Shown piece after piece: positions 55,418 through 63,527 of a stretch of 64,000 nucleotides of DNA (positions are counted from its first letter, which is position 1; each line of letters begins with the position of its first letter). This DNA comes from an uncultured bacterium (GTDB lineage Bacteria > Bacteroidota > Rhodothermia > Rhodothermales > Rubricoccaceae), in NCBI GenBank assembly GCA_947493945.1, contig CANLSR010000001.1:496001-560000 (forward strand), written 5' to 3'. The notes under the pieces are model-generated. The model was not told the origin of the DNA. It ran no database searches and was given only the letters and a program-made list of their open reading frames with translations. The position numbers and the translations under genes are program-made.

Positions 55418-57067
55418 TTAGCCATCCGCCATTTCTAGTCTACCACTTGGTTGCCAAGTAATACCCAAGTGTCCAAAGACAGAGGAAAGGGCTCGATCTG
55501 CCTCCTCTCGTGCTTTCCGAGCCTCAGCCATGTCAGCCATGATCTCTGGCATGGATCGGTGCTCAAGAATTTCTCCAGTGCCCACTGAAAGTGACGGGCT
55601 GAGGTTGTAGTCAGCCTTGTGGATCCTTTCTAGATCCACCTTTGCGCTAAGACCTTGTTCAGTGTCCCAGCCTGAGAACACGCGGACTACGGAGTCAATG
55701 CCCTCTTCAGTCAGGAAGTTCTTCGGCTTCCCCTTCTTGAACAGCCGGGAGGCGTTGACGAGAAGGACTTCGCCCCGCCTCTCCTGCTGCTTATCCCGGT
55801 TAAAAACGATGATGACGCCCGGCGCCGACGTGTTGTAGAAGAGGTTCTCCGGGAGGAGCACGACGGCCTCGATCCAATCTGCTTCTACGAACTGCTTCCT
55901 GATCTCGCGCTCCCGGTTCGCGTTCTTGCTTCCCGAACCCCGTGAGACGGCCCCGGTGTCGAACACGACGGCGGCCCGTCCTCCATCGGACAGGGAGGCG
56001 ATGATGTGCTGAGCCCACGCCCAATCCGCCGTTGATCCCGGAGGGCTCTTGTCGAACCGGCCCCAGGGGTCGTTGTCGTAGAACTCGTCGTCGTAGTTGT
56101 CCTGATTCCACATCGGGTTCGCAACCACGTAGTCGAACCGCTGAAGCCCCGCGCCTTCAGCCCCGAACCCCGGCCTCCTGAACGTGTCCCCGATGGCGAA
56201 GTGGGAGTCGGTGAAGTCGTGCAAGAACATGTTCATCTTCGCCATGGCGTAGGTGACCGGGTTCAGTTCCTGCCCGTAGAGCCGGGGGGCCTGCGTCCTC
56301 TTGTCCGGGTTCTCCCGCTCGAAGTGGAGCCGGGCCTTGATGAGGAGCCCCCCGGACCCACACGTCGGGTCGTAGACCGTGGACATGGGTTTGGGGTCGA
56401 GGAGCCTCGCCAGGAGGAAGCCGACCTCCTTCGGGGTGTAGAACTCGCCCGCGCTCTGGCCCTGCCCCTCGGCAAACTTGCGCAAGAGGTACTCGTAGGC
56501 CCGGCCCAGGATGTCCGGCTCCGCGTTGTCGAGCCCCAGCCGGTGGCGGGACAGGACCTCGATGAGCTTGCCGAGTTGGTCGTCACCCAGAACCCGCTGC
56601 CCGGCTTTCCTCTCGTTAAAGTCGATCACGTCGAGAACGCCCTTCAGGTCGGGGTTGAGCCGTGCCACCTCGCGCATGGCTTCGGTCACGAACTCGCCCA
56701 GCGTCCCGTCGGTCCCGTGGTTGCGGATCGTGTCCCAGCGGTACTTCCGGGGGACGTAGAACCTCACGATGGTGTCGTCCCTCCCCGACTGAAGAGCGTC
56801 GGCGTGGTCCGCCTGGATGATCTCGTGGGCCGCCTCTTCGCTCCCAAACGCCTCCACCTGGGTGGCGAACTCGTCATCGAACACGTCGGAGAGACGCTTG
56901 AAGAAGACGAGGGGCAGGATGAAGTCCTTGAACTTCGGGGCGTCGGTTCCGCCCCGGATGGCACAGGCCGCGTCCCAGAGCCACGTCTCTAGCGACTTTG
57001 TGTCCAGGTGCTCCGGGTCCTTCTGGTCCGCGAAGTCGAGTCGAGTCTGGGGGGAGGTGTCGGCCAT
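55418..57067 (-). CDS. hsdM: type I restriction methyltransferase subunit M
   Basis: A 549-residue N6-adenine methyltransferase. The N-terminal domain (LETWLWDAACAIRGGTDAPK, RLSDVFDDEF) precedes the catalytic domain with motif I DPTCGSGGLL near residue 230 and motif IV as NPMW (variant of NPPY/F) near residue 310. GEFYTPKEVGFLLARLL is the usual linker. ATG 57067 is chosen as the compact start. It methylates the site recognised by HsdS. The first gene of the minus-strand block that runs to 47534. Confidence 0.94.
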   Translation of the reverse strand: MADTSPQTRLDFADQKDPEHLDTKSLETWLWDAACAIRGGTDAPKFKDFILPLVFFKRLSDVFDDEFATQVEAFGSEEAAHEIIQADHADALQSGRDDTIVRFYVPRKYRWDTIRNHGTDGTLGEFVTEAMREVARLNPDLKGVLDVIDFNERKAGQRVLGDDQLGKLIEVLSRHRLGLDNAEPDILGRAYEYLLRKFAEGQGQSAGEFYTPKEVGFLLARLLDPKPMSTVYDPTCGSGGLLIKARLHFERENPDKRTQAPRLYGQELNPVTYAMAKMNMFLHDFTDSHFAIGDTFRRPGFGAEGAGLQRFDYVVANPMWNQDNYDDEFYDNDPWGRFDKSPPGSTADWAWAQHIIASLSDGGRAAVVFDTGAVSRGSGSKNANREREIRKQFVEADWIEAVVLLPENLFYNTSAPGVIIVFNRDKQQERRGEVLLVNASRLFKKGKPKNFLTEEGIDSVVRVFSGWDTEQGLSAKVDLERIHKADYNLSPSLSVGTGEILEHRSMPEIMADMAEARKAREEADRALSSVFGHLGITWQPSGRLEMADG

Positions 57068-57467
57068 TGAGGAGAGCGTGGGGGTGGACTCGGTCGCCCC
57101 CAAGCTACTCGGAGGGGGTGACACCCTGCCCTCAGACGAGGCCGAAGTCGTGGACCAGAGATGGGGCCCGGTGTTTCGGGGTGCGAGCCTGAGCGGAGCC
57201 CACAGCGTCCGTACTACAGATATAGCACTTAGGCGCTGTCGCGACAGTCAGGACATGGTGTGCCGAATCCCAAGACAGCCTCAGAGAACCAGATTTTTCT
57301 ACCACAAAAAACAGGACGCTTACGAGACCGCGAGCCACACACCTCAAAGCCCCCCATAGGTGGTGGCCCTTTCAAGACCCGCACCCCCTCCAACCTAGAA
57401 AAGGGGGCCGGGGGTCGAAGGCCACTCGCGTCCCTTCTTTCTACTCGCCCTTCCGGGGCACCCCGCT
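57068..57467. other. 400-base divergent region between hsdM and the DUF932 block
   Basis: No gene is supported. It includes a candidate operator at 57206-57222 similar to the tandem repeats upstream of the lipoprotein gene, followed by the palindrome CTGTCGCGACAG at 57236-57247. Likely promoter region for hsdM (minus) and possibly the plus-strand gene at 57468. Confidence 0.55.
57206..57247. promoter_or_regulatory. candidate operator region upstream of hsdM
   Basis: CGTCCGTACTACAGATA resembles the 59404 operator repeat (13 of 17 positions), and a 12-bp palindrome CTGTCGCGACAG lies 14 bases on. The XRE regulator could control the restriction block here. Based on visual alignment only. Confidence 0.4.
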
Positions 57468-57911
57468 ATGCAACAGTCCACCGCCAAGGTCGTCCTCGAC
57501 CGGATCACCGAGGTCGAGACCACCGAGTCCGGCAACCCCTACTTCGCCGCCTACTTCAAGGCCGGCCTCTTTGGCCGCCCCGTCCGTCGGGCCTTCTTCG
57601 GCAAGAAGGCCGACGACGGCTCCGTCAACTGGGAGCGCGTCTCCCCCGACGACCTCCGGCCGATGGTCGGAGGCGACTTCACCGGCCAGGTGTTCGTCGA
57701 GGCCATCGACGTGGAGCCCATCGAATACGTGTCCAAGCAGACCGGCGAGGTCAAGACGATCACGTCGGCCACCGTCTGCCGCCTGGCCGACGAGACGCTG
57801 GAGTCGGCGTGCCGGATCTACCGCTACGAGGTCCGCAAGGCCACAGCCGAGGTCGTGCCCCTCGTCCCGCCCGGCTTCCACGTCGTCGCTGGCGACGGCG
57901 CTCCGGCCTAG
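57468..57911 (+). CDS. hypothetical protein of the mobile region
   Basis: A 147-residue soluble protein. It has NPYFAAYFKAGLFGRPVRRAFFG near the start, then an acidic middle, and no membrane segment. I do not recognise a family. It is followed by an intrinsic terminator and then the DUF932 gene, a setting typical of plasmid- or phage-derived regions, where single-stranded DNA-binding or accessory proteins occur. ATG 57468 is the only supported start. Confidence 0.55.
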   Translation: MQQSTAKVVLDRITEVETTESGNPYFAAYFKAGLFGRPVRRAFFGKKADDGSVNWERVSPDDLRPMVGGDFTGQVFVEAIDVEPIEYVSKQTGEVKTITSATVCRLADETLESACRIYRYEVRKATAEVVPLVPPGFHVVAGDGAPA

Positions 57912-57968
57912 CCCGTCACCGTAGCCCTCCCCGTCCTCCTTGAGGATGTGAGAGGGCCGCACAATCCC

Positions 57969-58008
57969 GAGGGGGACTGCCACTTCCGGCGGTCCCCCTC
58001 TTTCTGTT
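57969..58008 (+). terminator. intrinsic terminator
   Basis: A 13-bp stem (GAGGGGGACTGCC to GGCGGTCCCCCTC, one G-U wobble) with a 6-nt loop followed by TTTCTGTT. It ends the transcript of the 147-residue gene. Confidence 0.85.
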
Positions 58009-58045
58009 CACCAACACCGCTCACGTACACCAACCCCTCAACACC

Positions 58046-59035
58046 ATGCCGAAGAAGAACCCAAACACCGCCACCGACCTCGACCTCTCAGGAGACGGCG
58101 CGACCACCGATGCCGTCGTCCTGGCCGAGTCCACGGGGCACGTCTCGCACCGCGACATCGGCCAGATCCAAGTCACCGACATCGACGGGATTACCATCAA
58201 CCGAACCAAGACCGGGATCAGCCCCTTCGTCCCGATCCTCAAGACGCCGACGTACTCCCAGAACTCAGGCACGCTCTCGGGCTACGCCGTCGAGATCGAG
58301 GAGCCGGACTCCCTCACGGGGTACCGCCACGTCGGGAATGTGAGCAAGAACTACCTGCTCCTGTCCAACGAGGAGGTCCGAGACCTCGCCGTCGAGATCG
58401 CCATGCAGTCCGGGCTCAACTTCAAGGAGAGCCGGATCTTCTGGGACGGCTCCCGCTTCTGCCACATCGTCGACTTCCTCGAAACCGAGGAGGTCGAGAA
58501 GGGTGACGAAGTCGGTCTGTCTCTCATCACTCGCTCGTCCTACGACAAAAGCTGGCGGTACGACTGCGCCCTCATGGGGAAGCGGTTCGTCTGCGACAAC
58601 GGGGCCATCTCCGGCGAGTTCTTCGCCCGGGTCTCGTTCAAGCACCTCGCCTCCCAGAAGGCGTCCGGCATTGGGGACGACGAGGGCCCGAAGGAGGAGG
58701 CGTGGAAGGAGATCGTCCGCCAGGGCATGACGGTCATTGACCGGGCTCCTGATGACCTCCACCGGTTCGTTCAGGGCCTCCGGCTCCTGAAGTCGGCCGA
58801 CATGACCGACGCCCGTCTCCGCGAGGCCTGGGCCACGATCCCGACGATTGGCGACTCGATCAAGGGCCAGATCATGAGCCGGTACGTGGCCCACGAGGAG
58901 CCGACGCTCTACGGCCTGTTCAACGCCGGGACCAACGTGTTCTCCCACCGGGAGAAGATGACGGCCGCCGACTTCTCGAACAACGACGCCTTCACGTCGG
59001 GGCTCTTGGGCTACGCCTTCGAGGCGCTGAACTAG
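58046..59035 (+). CDS. DUF932 phage/plasmid-like protein
   Basis: A 329-residue protein of the DUF932 family, common on plasmids, conjugative elements and phages. Conserved blocks are YRHVGNVSKNYLLLSNEE, GKRFVCDNGAISGEFFARV, SFKHLAS and TLYGLFNAGTNVFSH with TAADFSNNDAFTSGLLGYA. The biochemical role is unknown. It starts after the terminator of the preceding gene and so has its own promoter. It supports a plasmid or integrated-element origin for this part of the island. Confidence 0.85.
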   Translation: MPKKNPNTATDLDLSGDGATTDAVVLAESTGHVSHRDIGQIQVTDIDGITINRTKTGISPFVPILKTPTYSQNSGTLSGYAVEIEEPDSLTGYRHVGNVSKNYLLLSNEEVRDLAVEIAMQSGLNFKESRIFWDGSRFCHIVDFLETEEVEKGDEVGLSLITRSSYDKSWRYDCALMGKRFVCDNGAISGEFFARVSFKHLASQKASGIGDDEGPKEEAWKEIVRQGMTVIDRAPDDLHRFVQGLRLLKSADMTDARLREAWATIPTIGDSIKGQIMSRYVAHEEPTLYGLFNAGTNVFSHREKMTAADFSNNDAFTSGLLGYAFEALN

Positions 59036-59138
59036 TCCCGTCAGTCAGGCCCGAACTGCCCGCTCGCACACCCAGGAGGATTGGCCCACGCGGTCTTCCT
59101 GGAGTGTGAGTGGGGTTCGACTTGCCCTTACGAACTCG

Positions 59139-59357
59139 TCAGTCCCCCAGGTCGAGTTCGTCCTTCATCAGCACGTCGCAACTCACCCCGAACAGCCGTG
59201 ACACCCTCAGGACGAACTGCGTCGTCGGGACCCGCTTCCCCGACTCGATCTCGGACAGGTACCCGTGGGCCCGGTAGTCCATCTGGGCCGCCAGCCGCTT
59301 CAGCGTCCACTTCTTCCTGTGCCTGAGGGCACGGAGCTTCTCGCCGAATCGGTCCAA
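59139..59357 (-). CDS. XRE-family helix-turn-helix regulator
   Basis: A 72-residue single HTH protein. The recognisable unit is KWTLKRLAAQMDYRAHGYLSEIESGKR, with the recognition helix around HGYLSEIESG and the typical C-terminal FGVSCDVLM. A TTG at 59357 gives the start. Its size is that of small phage repressors or restriction controller (C) proteins. Tandem operator-like repeats lie in the adjacent 97-base intergenic region, so it probably represses its own promoter and that of the divergent lipoprotein. Confidence 0.82.
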   Translation of the reverse strand: MDRFGEKLRALRHRKKWTLKRLAAQMDYRAHGYLSEIESGKRVPTTQFVLRVSRLFGVSCDVLMKDELDLGD

Positions 59358-59403
59358 GGAAAGGCTGCCGGAGGGTGACAGCCTCGAAAGCTGTACCTCT
59401 GAC

Positions 59404-59438
59404 TGTCTCTACTACAGACATTGTCTCCGATACGGACA
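59404..59438. promoter_or_regulatory. tandem operator-like repeats of the XRE regulator
   Basis: Two 17-base units on an 18-base period, TGTCTCTACTACAGACA and TGTCTCCGATACGGACA, identical at 13 positions. Each is an imperfect palindrome TGTC-N9-GACA. They lie between the divergent XRE and lipoprotein genes. Confidence 0.6.
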
Positions 59439-59453
59439 TCACCCACCCATCCC

Positions 59454-60254
59454 ATGACCCGACTTCTCCCTCAACTCGCCCTGCTCGCCGCCATAGTCTC
59501 CCTGATGGCTTGCGAGGCCGCCGGCGACGACGCCCACCCACTCAACGCCTTGGCTCTCGACTCGTCATTCGTCGCAGGGCAGGACCACCTGTTCCTGTCC
59601 TACTGGGCCGGAATGTCCCCGCAAGAGTTCCGAGAGGTGACCACTCACCACACGGCGGACACCACCGTCACCCTGGTCACCTCGAAGCTCACGGACTACG
59701 ACGAGTGGTTCGCCAACGCCGAGTTCGATGGGAAGCCCGTGCATGTCGTGCCCGACTTCGTCCCGGACCCCGACGGTCAACCCCGGCTCCGATCCGTGAG
59801 AGTTGAGGGGTGGGGCAGTGGGCGGTTAACCCTGATAGAGGTGTTCGACCTCTACCAGACGAAGTACGGGGAGCCCGAGAACAGCGCCGCCATCGGCCCC
59901 CCTCCTCCCTCGTGTTACGAGACCGAACTCGACGCCTTCTTTGGTGACGTGAAGCCCGATTGTGACCCTGTCCCCGAGGGACACGAGGGCACTGCGAGAA
60001 CGGAGCTGGCCTCGTGGCGCGACGGGGACCGAATGATCTCCCTGACCTTCGAGGGTCAGAGGAGACGCAACGGCGGCGGCTACGACAACATCAACTGGAT
60101 CGAGGTCGAATATGCCTCGCAAGCATTCCTAGGCGCTGAGGAGGCCCGCGAGAGGTCTGCTCAGGACCGACTCGACTCTGAACAGAGGGCTGTGGAGGAA
60201 GAGTGGGAAGTGACCCGCACCCGCCAACGCCGAGACGCCCTGGAATCCATCTGA
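59454..60254 (+). CDS. lipoprotein of unknown function
   Basis: A 266-residue protein with a lipoprotein signal (SLMAC). The mature part starts acidic, has beta-type strands in the middle (TTVTLVTSKLTDYDEWF, LRSVRVEGWGSGRL) and ends in a charged helical tail (EEARERSAQDRLDSEQRAVEEEWEVTRTRQRR, quoted in part). No family is recognised. ATG 59454 is preferred because it gives the signal. It is unusual for a mobile region to carry a lipoprotein; a role in phage exclusion at the envelope is one possibility (speculative). Confidence 0.6.
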   Translation: MTRLLPQLALLAAIVSLMACEAAGDDAHPLNALALDSSFVAGQDHLFLSYWAGMSPQEFREVTTHHTADTTVTLVTSKLTDYDEWFANAEFDGKPVHVVPDFVPDPDGQPRLRSVRVEGWGSGRLTLIEVFDLYQTKYGEPENSAAIGPPPPSCYETELDAFFGDVKPDCDPVPEGHEGTARTELASWRDGDRMISLTFEGQRRRNGGGYDNINWIEVEYASQAFLGAEEARERSAQDRLDSEQRAVEEEWEVTRTRQRRDALESI

Positions 60255-60255
60255 C

Positions 60256-60552
60256 ATGCTCGTTCCCAACGACTCCGAGGCCACTGTCAAATACACAGGC
60301 GGCGACGGGTCCTCACCCGAAAAGGCTGTCGTCGTCCACGCCCCCAACAGACCGACCGGAATCAAGGGCGAGTACCTCTGGCTCGAAGACCGGTTCGGAA
60401 CTCTTGGCTACGACTACGAGCATGACGGCAAGGACCTCGTGTTCAAAGACGGCCGCGTCTACGATGTCCACGACCTCACGATAGCCTTCGGACTCGGAGG
60501 CGAGGTCGAGGTCTGGTTCGACATCTCGCTCTGGTTCTGGGACGGCCTCTGA
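60256..60552 (+). CDS. hypothetical acidic small protein
   Basis: A 98-residue soluble protein rich in acidic and aromatic residues (YLWLEDRFGTLGYDYEHDGKD, ending in WFDISLWFWDGL). It begins one base after the lipoprotein stop codon, so the two genes form an operon. No family is recognised. A terminator follows at 60580. Confidence 0.55.
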   Translation: MLVPNDSEATVKYTGGDGSSPEKAVVVHAPNRPTGIKGEYLWLEDRFGTLGYDYEHDGKDLVFKDGRVYDVHDLTIAFGLGGEVEVWFDISLWFWDGL

Positions 60553-60579
60553 CGCCTACCCACCCACACTCACTCCAGG

Positions 60580-60615
60580 AAGCCCCTGCTGCCCATTGAG
60601 GCGGCGGGGGCTTTT
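60580..60615 (+). terminator. intrinsic terminator
   Basis: A 14-bp stem with two G-U wobbles (AAGCCCCTGCTGCC to GGCGGCGGGGGCTT) and a 6-nt loop, ending in four T residues. It ends the lipoprotein transcript. Confidence 0.85.
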
Positions 60616-60640
60616 CTCATTTCACACCCCCCCCGAACCC

Positions 60641-60874
60641 ATGTCCCAACCATCTCATGCAAACGCTGGAAGCCACCTCTCCGACGACACGGCCAACGGA
60701 GATCGGCCCCACATCTACCCCATCGAGAGCTTCATCAAGATCCAAACCGTCATGCGGAAGCTGAACCTGACTCCCGCCGACTGCCTCCAGATCCTAGCCG
60801 AAGTCCTCGAAGACCTCGACTCACAGATCGCGGAGTACGAGGATGTGGGGGACGGCCTCCCATTCGATCCTTGA
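60641..60874 (+). CDS. hypothetical small protein
   Basis: A 77-residue protein. The N-terminal third is polar and disordered, and the rest is helical (FIKIQTVMRKLNLTPADCLQILAEVLEDLDSQIAEYE). No family is recognised. It follows a terminator, so it should have its own promoter. It faces the convergent replication operon 62 bases away. Confidence 0.5.
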   Translation: MSQPSHANAGSHLSDDTANGDRPHIYPIESFIKIQTVMRKLNLTPADCLQILAEVLEDLDSQIAEYEDVGDGLPFDP

Positions 60875-60935
60875 GTCGCCGTCGTCCGCCGAACGGAAGT
60901 AGGGAGTACGAGGCCAAGGCCTCTGTCGTAGACGC

Positions 60936-61328
60936 TCACCCTCCCACCCGGCGTATCTGGTCGTCTACAGCAGGCCCCCGGGTGGCGAGGTGGAGTGCCT
61001 GCGTACGGATAAGACCCTGGAGGACCTCCGATGCGGCGTTCGTGGCTACGATCTCGCCGTCAGGCCGCTCTGGCTCACTCACAGCGTGCAAACTGGCCCC
61101 ATGCTCCTCGAACTCCACCAAGGCGAGCTGAGCATCGGTGGCGATGTTGACCAAGCAGGGGTCGATACGATTGACGTGGCCGCCCCAGTCTTGCACTCCC
61201 CCCACGGTCCCATCGAGGAGGCCGGGCAGGTGCCGGGCCACTGCCCCGATGTGGCGGAGGGCTTCGCGTAGCACGGCGTAGGCAAGCTGGTGACTGCCGG
61301 CCTCGTCGCGTGTCTTGTCGTCGATCAT
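60936..61328 (-). CDS. hypothetical protein of the replication operon
   Basis: A 130-residue helical protein (YAVLREALRHIGAVARHLPG near the start). No family is recognised. It is the last gene of a three-gene operon in which each start overlaps the previous stop by four bases (ATGA), so it is translationally coupled to the genes upstream. Confidence 0.55.
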   Translation of the reverse strand: MIDDKTRDEAGSHQLAYAVLREALRHIGAVARHLPGLLDGTVGGVQDWGGHVNRIDPCLVNIATDAQLALVEFEEHGASLHAVSEPERPDGEIVATNAASEVLQGLIRTQALHLATRGPAVDDQIRRVGG

Positions 61329-61672
61329 CGGTTCTCCTCGTGGTCGTTCTGGTGATGGCCCGTCTCGTCAACGGTGGCCTGTCGGAATGCGGCGGGGATT
61401 ACCCAGCGTCCCCCGTCCTTCTTCCAGAGCATTCGCTGGTTGGTCAGCCTTCGCATGGCTGTCTTCAGTTCTGCGGTCAGGCCCCACTCCTCGTCCCTGC
61501 GCATGAAGAGGAGGCCCTCGACATCTCGGTGAGCGCTCAGGACCATCTCGGCGGCTCTTCTAGGGGTGATCTCTCCTCTGGACTCAAGCTCGGCTACCAG
61601 AGGGGCGGCTGCGTCCAAGTGTTTCTGTGTGGGGGTATCCATCCGGCGACCCCAGTAGTGACGGCGGCTCAT
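61325..61672 (-). CDS. hypothetical helical protein of the replication operon
   Basis: A 115-residue protein with a basic start (MSRRHYWGRRM) and helical segments that include AAPLVAELESRGEITPRRAAEMV and ELKTAMRRLTNQRMLWKKDGGRWVI. The last part resembles a winged-helix-like DNA-binding fold (inference). It overlaps the replication-protein gene by four bases and its own successor by four bases. Confidence 0.55.
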   Translation of the reverse strand: MSRRHYWGRRMDTPTQKHLDAAAPLVAELESRGEITPRRAAEMVLSAHRDVEGLLFMRRDEEWGLTAELKTAMRRLTNQRMLWKKDGGRWVIPAAFRQATVDETGHHQNDHEENR

Positions 61673-62646
61673 GACTGTGACCTCTGGGAACGGCTCCGGG
61701 AGTCCACACCGGTTCCTCGAATGACAGCATCCATCTCTGCGACGGCCTTCTCGAAAGCGTCTCGGAACTCGACTTCTGGGGCCGATCTCTCGGTGTACCT
61801 GTCCGAGCCCGTGATCCGGCGGAGATTGCTCCTGACCTTGTAGTAGGTGCTTTTCCGACCCCGGTAGAGACCGGCCTTCTCAGCAGCCTTCAACCGGTCC
61901 AGTTCGGCTGTGACCCCGCCGAGGGTCTCCACCCCGACGAGCATCCGGCTCAGCTTGTAGTCCCTCCACCCGGGGGCCATCAGGGGGTGCCGGTTCCGTT
62001 CAAACTCGACCTTTCCGAACTCGCGCTCGTAGAGGTCAAGGAAGCGCTTGAGGAAGTCGGGGTTGAACAAGTCCCGGCCGAGGACCGGCCCGCCGAAGGT
62101 GGGGCTGACCCGCCTCTTCTGCTGGACCTCGCACCGGAGCACGTTCTTCCCGGCGTACTCCGGTGGGACGGGGGCCTTCTTCGACTGCGCCTCCTCCACC
62201 TTGTTGTAGAGGAGGAGCGTCCTCGTCTTTGTGCTGAGAGTGACGCCCCCCCTGTAGACCCCCTTCTTGTACCGAGGCCTCGACGCGACGGAACCGGTGA
62301 CGAACTCGGGGGGCGAGTCCAGGGTCATGTTGAGGGCTCCGTCCAGTCGGTACACGCTGGCCCATTCCATGGGGACCCCCAGGGTCGAGGACATCTTCCA
62401 CATCGCCCCCCTTATGTCGTCGGGGCTAGGGATGTAGAAGTTTGAACCGAGTCCGTATCGGGGCAGACTCCCACTCACGACCAACTCGTCGGGCTTGCCC
62501 TTGACGTAGAGGTTACCGAGGCGACCGCTGAAGCAGTCCTGCGGGAGGAGGGGGTCCCGCCACCACTTCACGTGATTGAGGGAGTCGGCAGCGGAGGGGG
62601 GAACGTCCCCCTCGTAGACCAGCAGAGCAGTATCGATCACAACCAA
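61669..62646 (-). CDS. phage/plasmid replication protein, filamentous-phage II/X-like
   Basis: A 325-residue protein resembling the gene II/X replication proteins of filamentous phages and related plasmids. The pattern is LYVKGKPDELVVSGSLPRYGLGSNFYIPSPDDIRGAMWK, then RLDGALNMTLDSPP, TLLLYNKVEEA and NVLRCEVQQKRRV (quoted in short blocks). These nick the double-strand origin for rolling-circle replication. TTG 62646 or GTG 62640 could start it. A catalytic tyrosine cannot be fixed by eye. Inverted and direct repeats lie just upstream. The gene leads a coupled operon. Confidence 0.72.
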   Translation of the reverse strand: MVVIDTALLVYEGDVPPSAADSLNHVKWWRDPLLPQDCFSGRLGNLYVKGKPDELVVSGSLPRYGLGSNFYIPSPDDIRGAMWKMSSTLGVPMEWASVYRLDGALNMTLDSPPEFVTGSVASRPRYKKGVYRGGVTLSTKTRTLLLYNKVEEAQSKKAPVPPEYAGKNVLRCEVQQKRRVSPTFGGPVLGRDLFNPDFLKRFLDLYEREFGKVEFERNRHPLMAPGWRDYKLSRMLVGVETLGGVTAELDRLKAAEKAGLYRGRKSTYYKVRSNLRRITGSDRYTERSAPEVEFRDAFEKAVAEMDAVIRGTGVDSRSRSQRSQS

Positions 62647-62683
62647 ATACGAGCAGGTCGGACACCTTGATAATGGAGGGGTG

Positions 62684-62741
62684 ACGGCGTGCGGGTCCGC
62701 CCCGTGGTGTCCTTTTCACAGTCCGGTCCCGCACGGCGTGC
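62684..62741. repeat. inverted and direct repeats upstream of the replication gene
   Basis: CGTGCGGG (62688-62695) and CCCGCACG (62728-62735) form an 8-bp inverted repeat with 32 nt between, and ACGGCGTGC occurs twice (62684 and 62733). A candidate double-strand origin or a regulatory hairpin. Confidence 0.4.
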
Positions 62742-62807
62742 AAGGACGGGATTGTGTCGATCGTGGTCATGTGGCCCCATTGTGGGACCACCATTGCTCC
62801 CACGCTG

Positions 62808-63491
62808 CTACGACCCAGAGACTGAGCCTGTGAGCGATTCGGCAGTCTTGTTCAGCTTCGCTATCACCGGGTCTACTTTCTTGGCGTCCGTTGCGTATCC
62901 CGCCACGTTGCTGTTGAGGGTGTCGAACGAGAAATCCGTCTTCTCATCGCCCTTCCCTCTTCGGTAGAACAGTGCGCAAGCGGCTCTGATTAGGTCCGTC
63001 AAGTCGACCTTGGGTTCGTGAAGGGACCCAGTGTGGGATAGAAAGCTCTGGTACGTGAGGTAGAGCCAAATCCCAAACTCCGTCTGGGTACCCGGCCAAA
63101 AGACCCGTACCGGCCTCCCTTCAGAGCCAGCGTCCTCTTGACGGTCGCCCTCGATGAGCAGGACCTCTTCGTAGTGTGCGATCCCCTTCTTCACGTCCGA
63201 CCTCCAGCGCTCCGTCACCTCGCTGAAGTAAGCGAGATCGTCGTCCGAGAACTCCTCCAGTCCGCCGGCCATCCCCCGCTCCCAACCGCTCACGGACTCC
63301 TCCGATTCGCTAAACCCCCAGTACCTTTCCGGCCGGATCTCGGCTTCCTGCTCGTCAGCGACGAGGATGGCTTTCAGGTACACCAGTTTTTGGCGGGCCG
63401 TACCCAGAGTATCAAGCTTCTCCTTGACCGCCTCCCAGGACGGCCTCTTGTATTTCGGATTGGGGTACACGGCAGCGAGATCAGGGGCCAC
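62808..63491 (-). CDS. hypothetical protein next to the integrase
   Basis: A 227-residue soluble protein starting with GTG at 63491. The C-terminal half (VRVFWPGTQTEFGIWLYLTYQSF, then DLIRAACALFYRRGKGDEKTDFSF) recalls RteC-type regulators of Bacteroidota mobile elements, where a WxxTxT/E stretch precedes helices, but similarity is weak and by eye. It lies 36 bases downstream of the integrase stop on the same strand, so the two may be cotranscribed. Such genes often control element excision. Confidence 0.5.
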   Translation of the reverse strand: MAPDLAAVYPNPKYKRPSWEAVKEKLDTLGTARQKLVYLKAILVADEQEAEIRPERYWGFSESEESVSGWERGMAGGLEEFSDDDLAYFSEVTERWRSDVKKGIAHYEEVLLIEGDRQEDAGSEGRPVRVFWPGTQTEFGIWLYLTYQSFLSHTGSLHEPKVDLTDLIRAACALFYRRGKGDEKTDFSFDTLNSNVAGYATDAKKVDPVIAKLNKTAESLTGSVSGS

Positions 63492-63527
63492 CGTGTACTC
63501 CGTTCTCCGACTCCTGCTCCGACCGGC

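Noticed and set aside
57068..57467. Gene in the divergent region (long plus-strand frame through it)
   Set aside because: The frame has unlikely composition and crosses likely operators and promoters.
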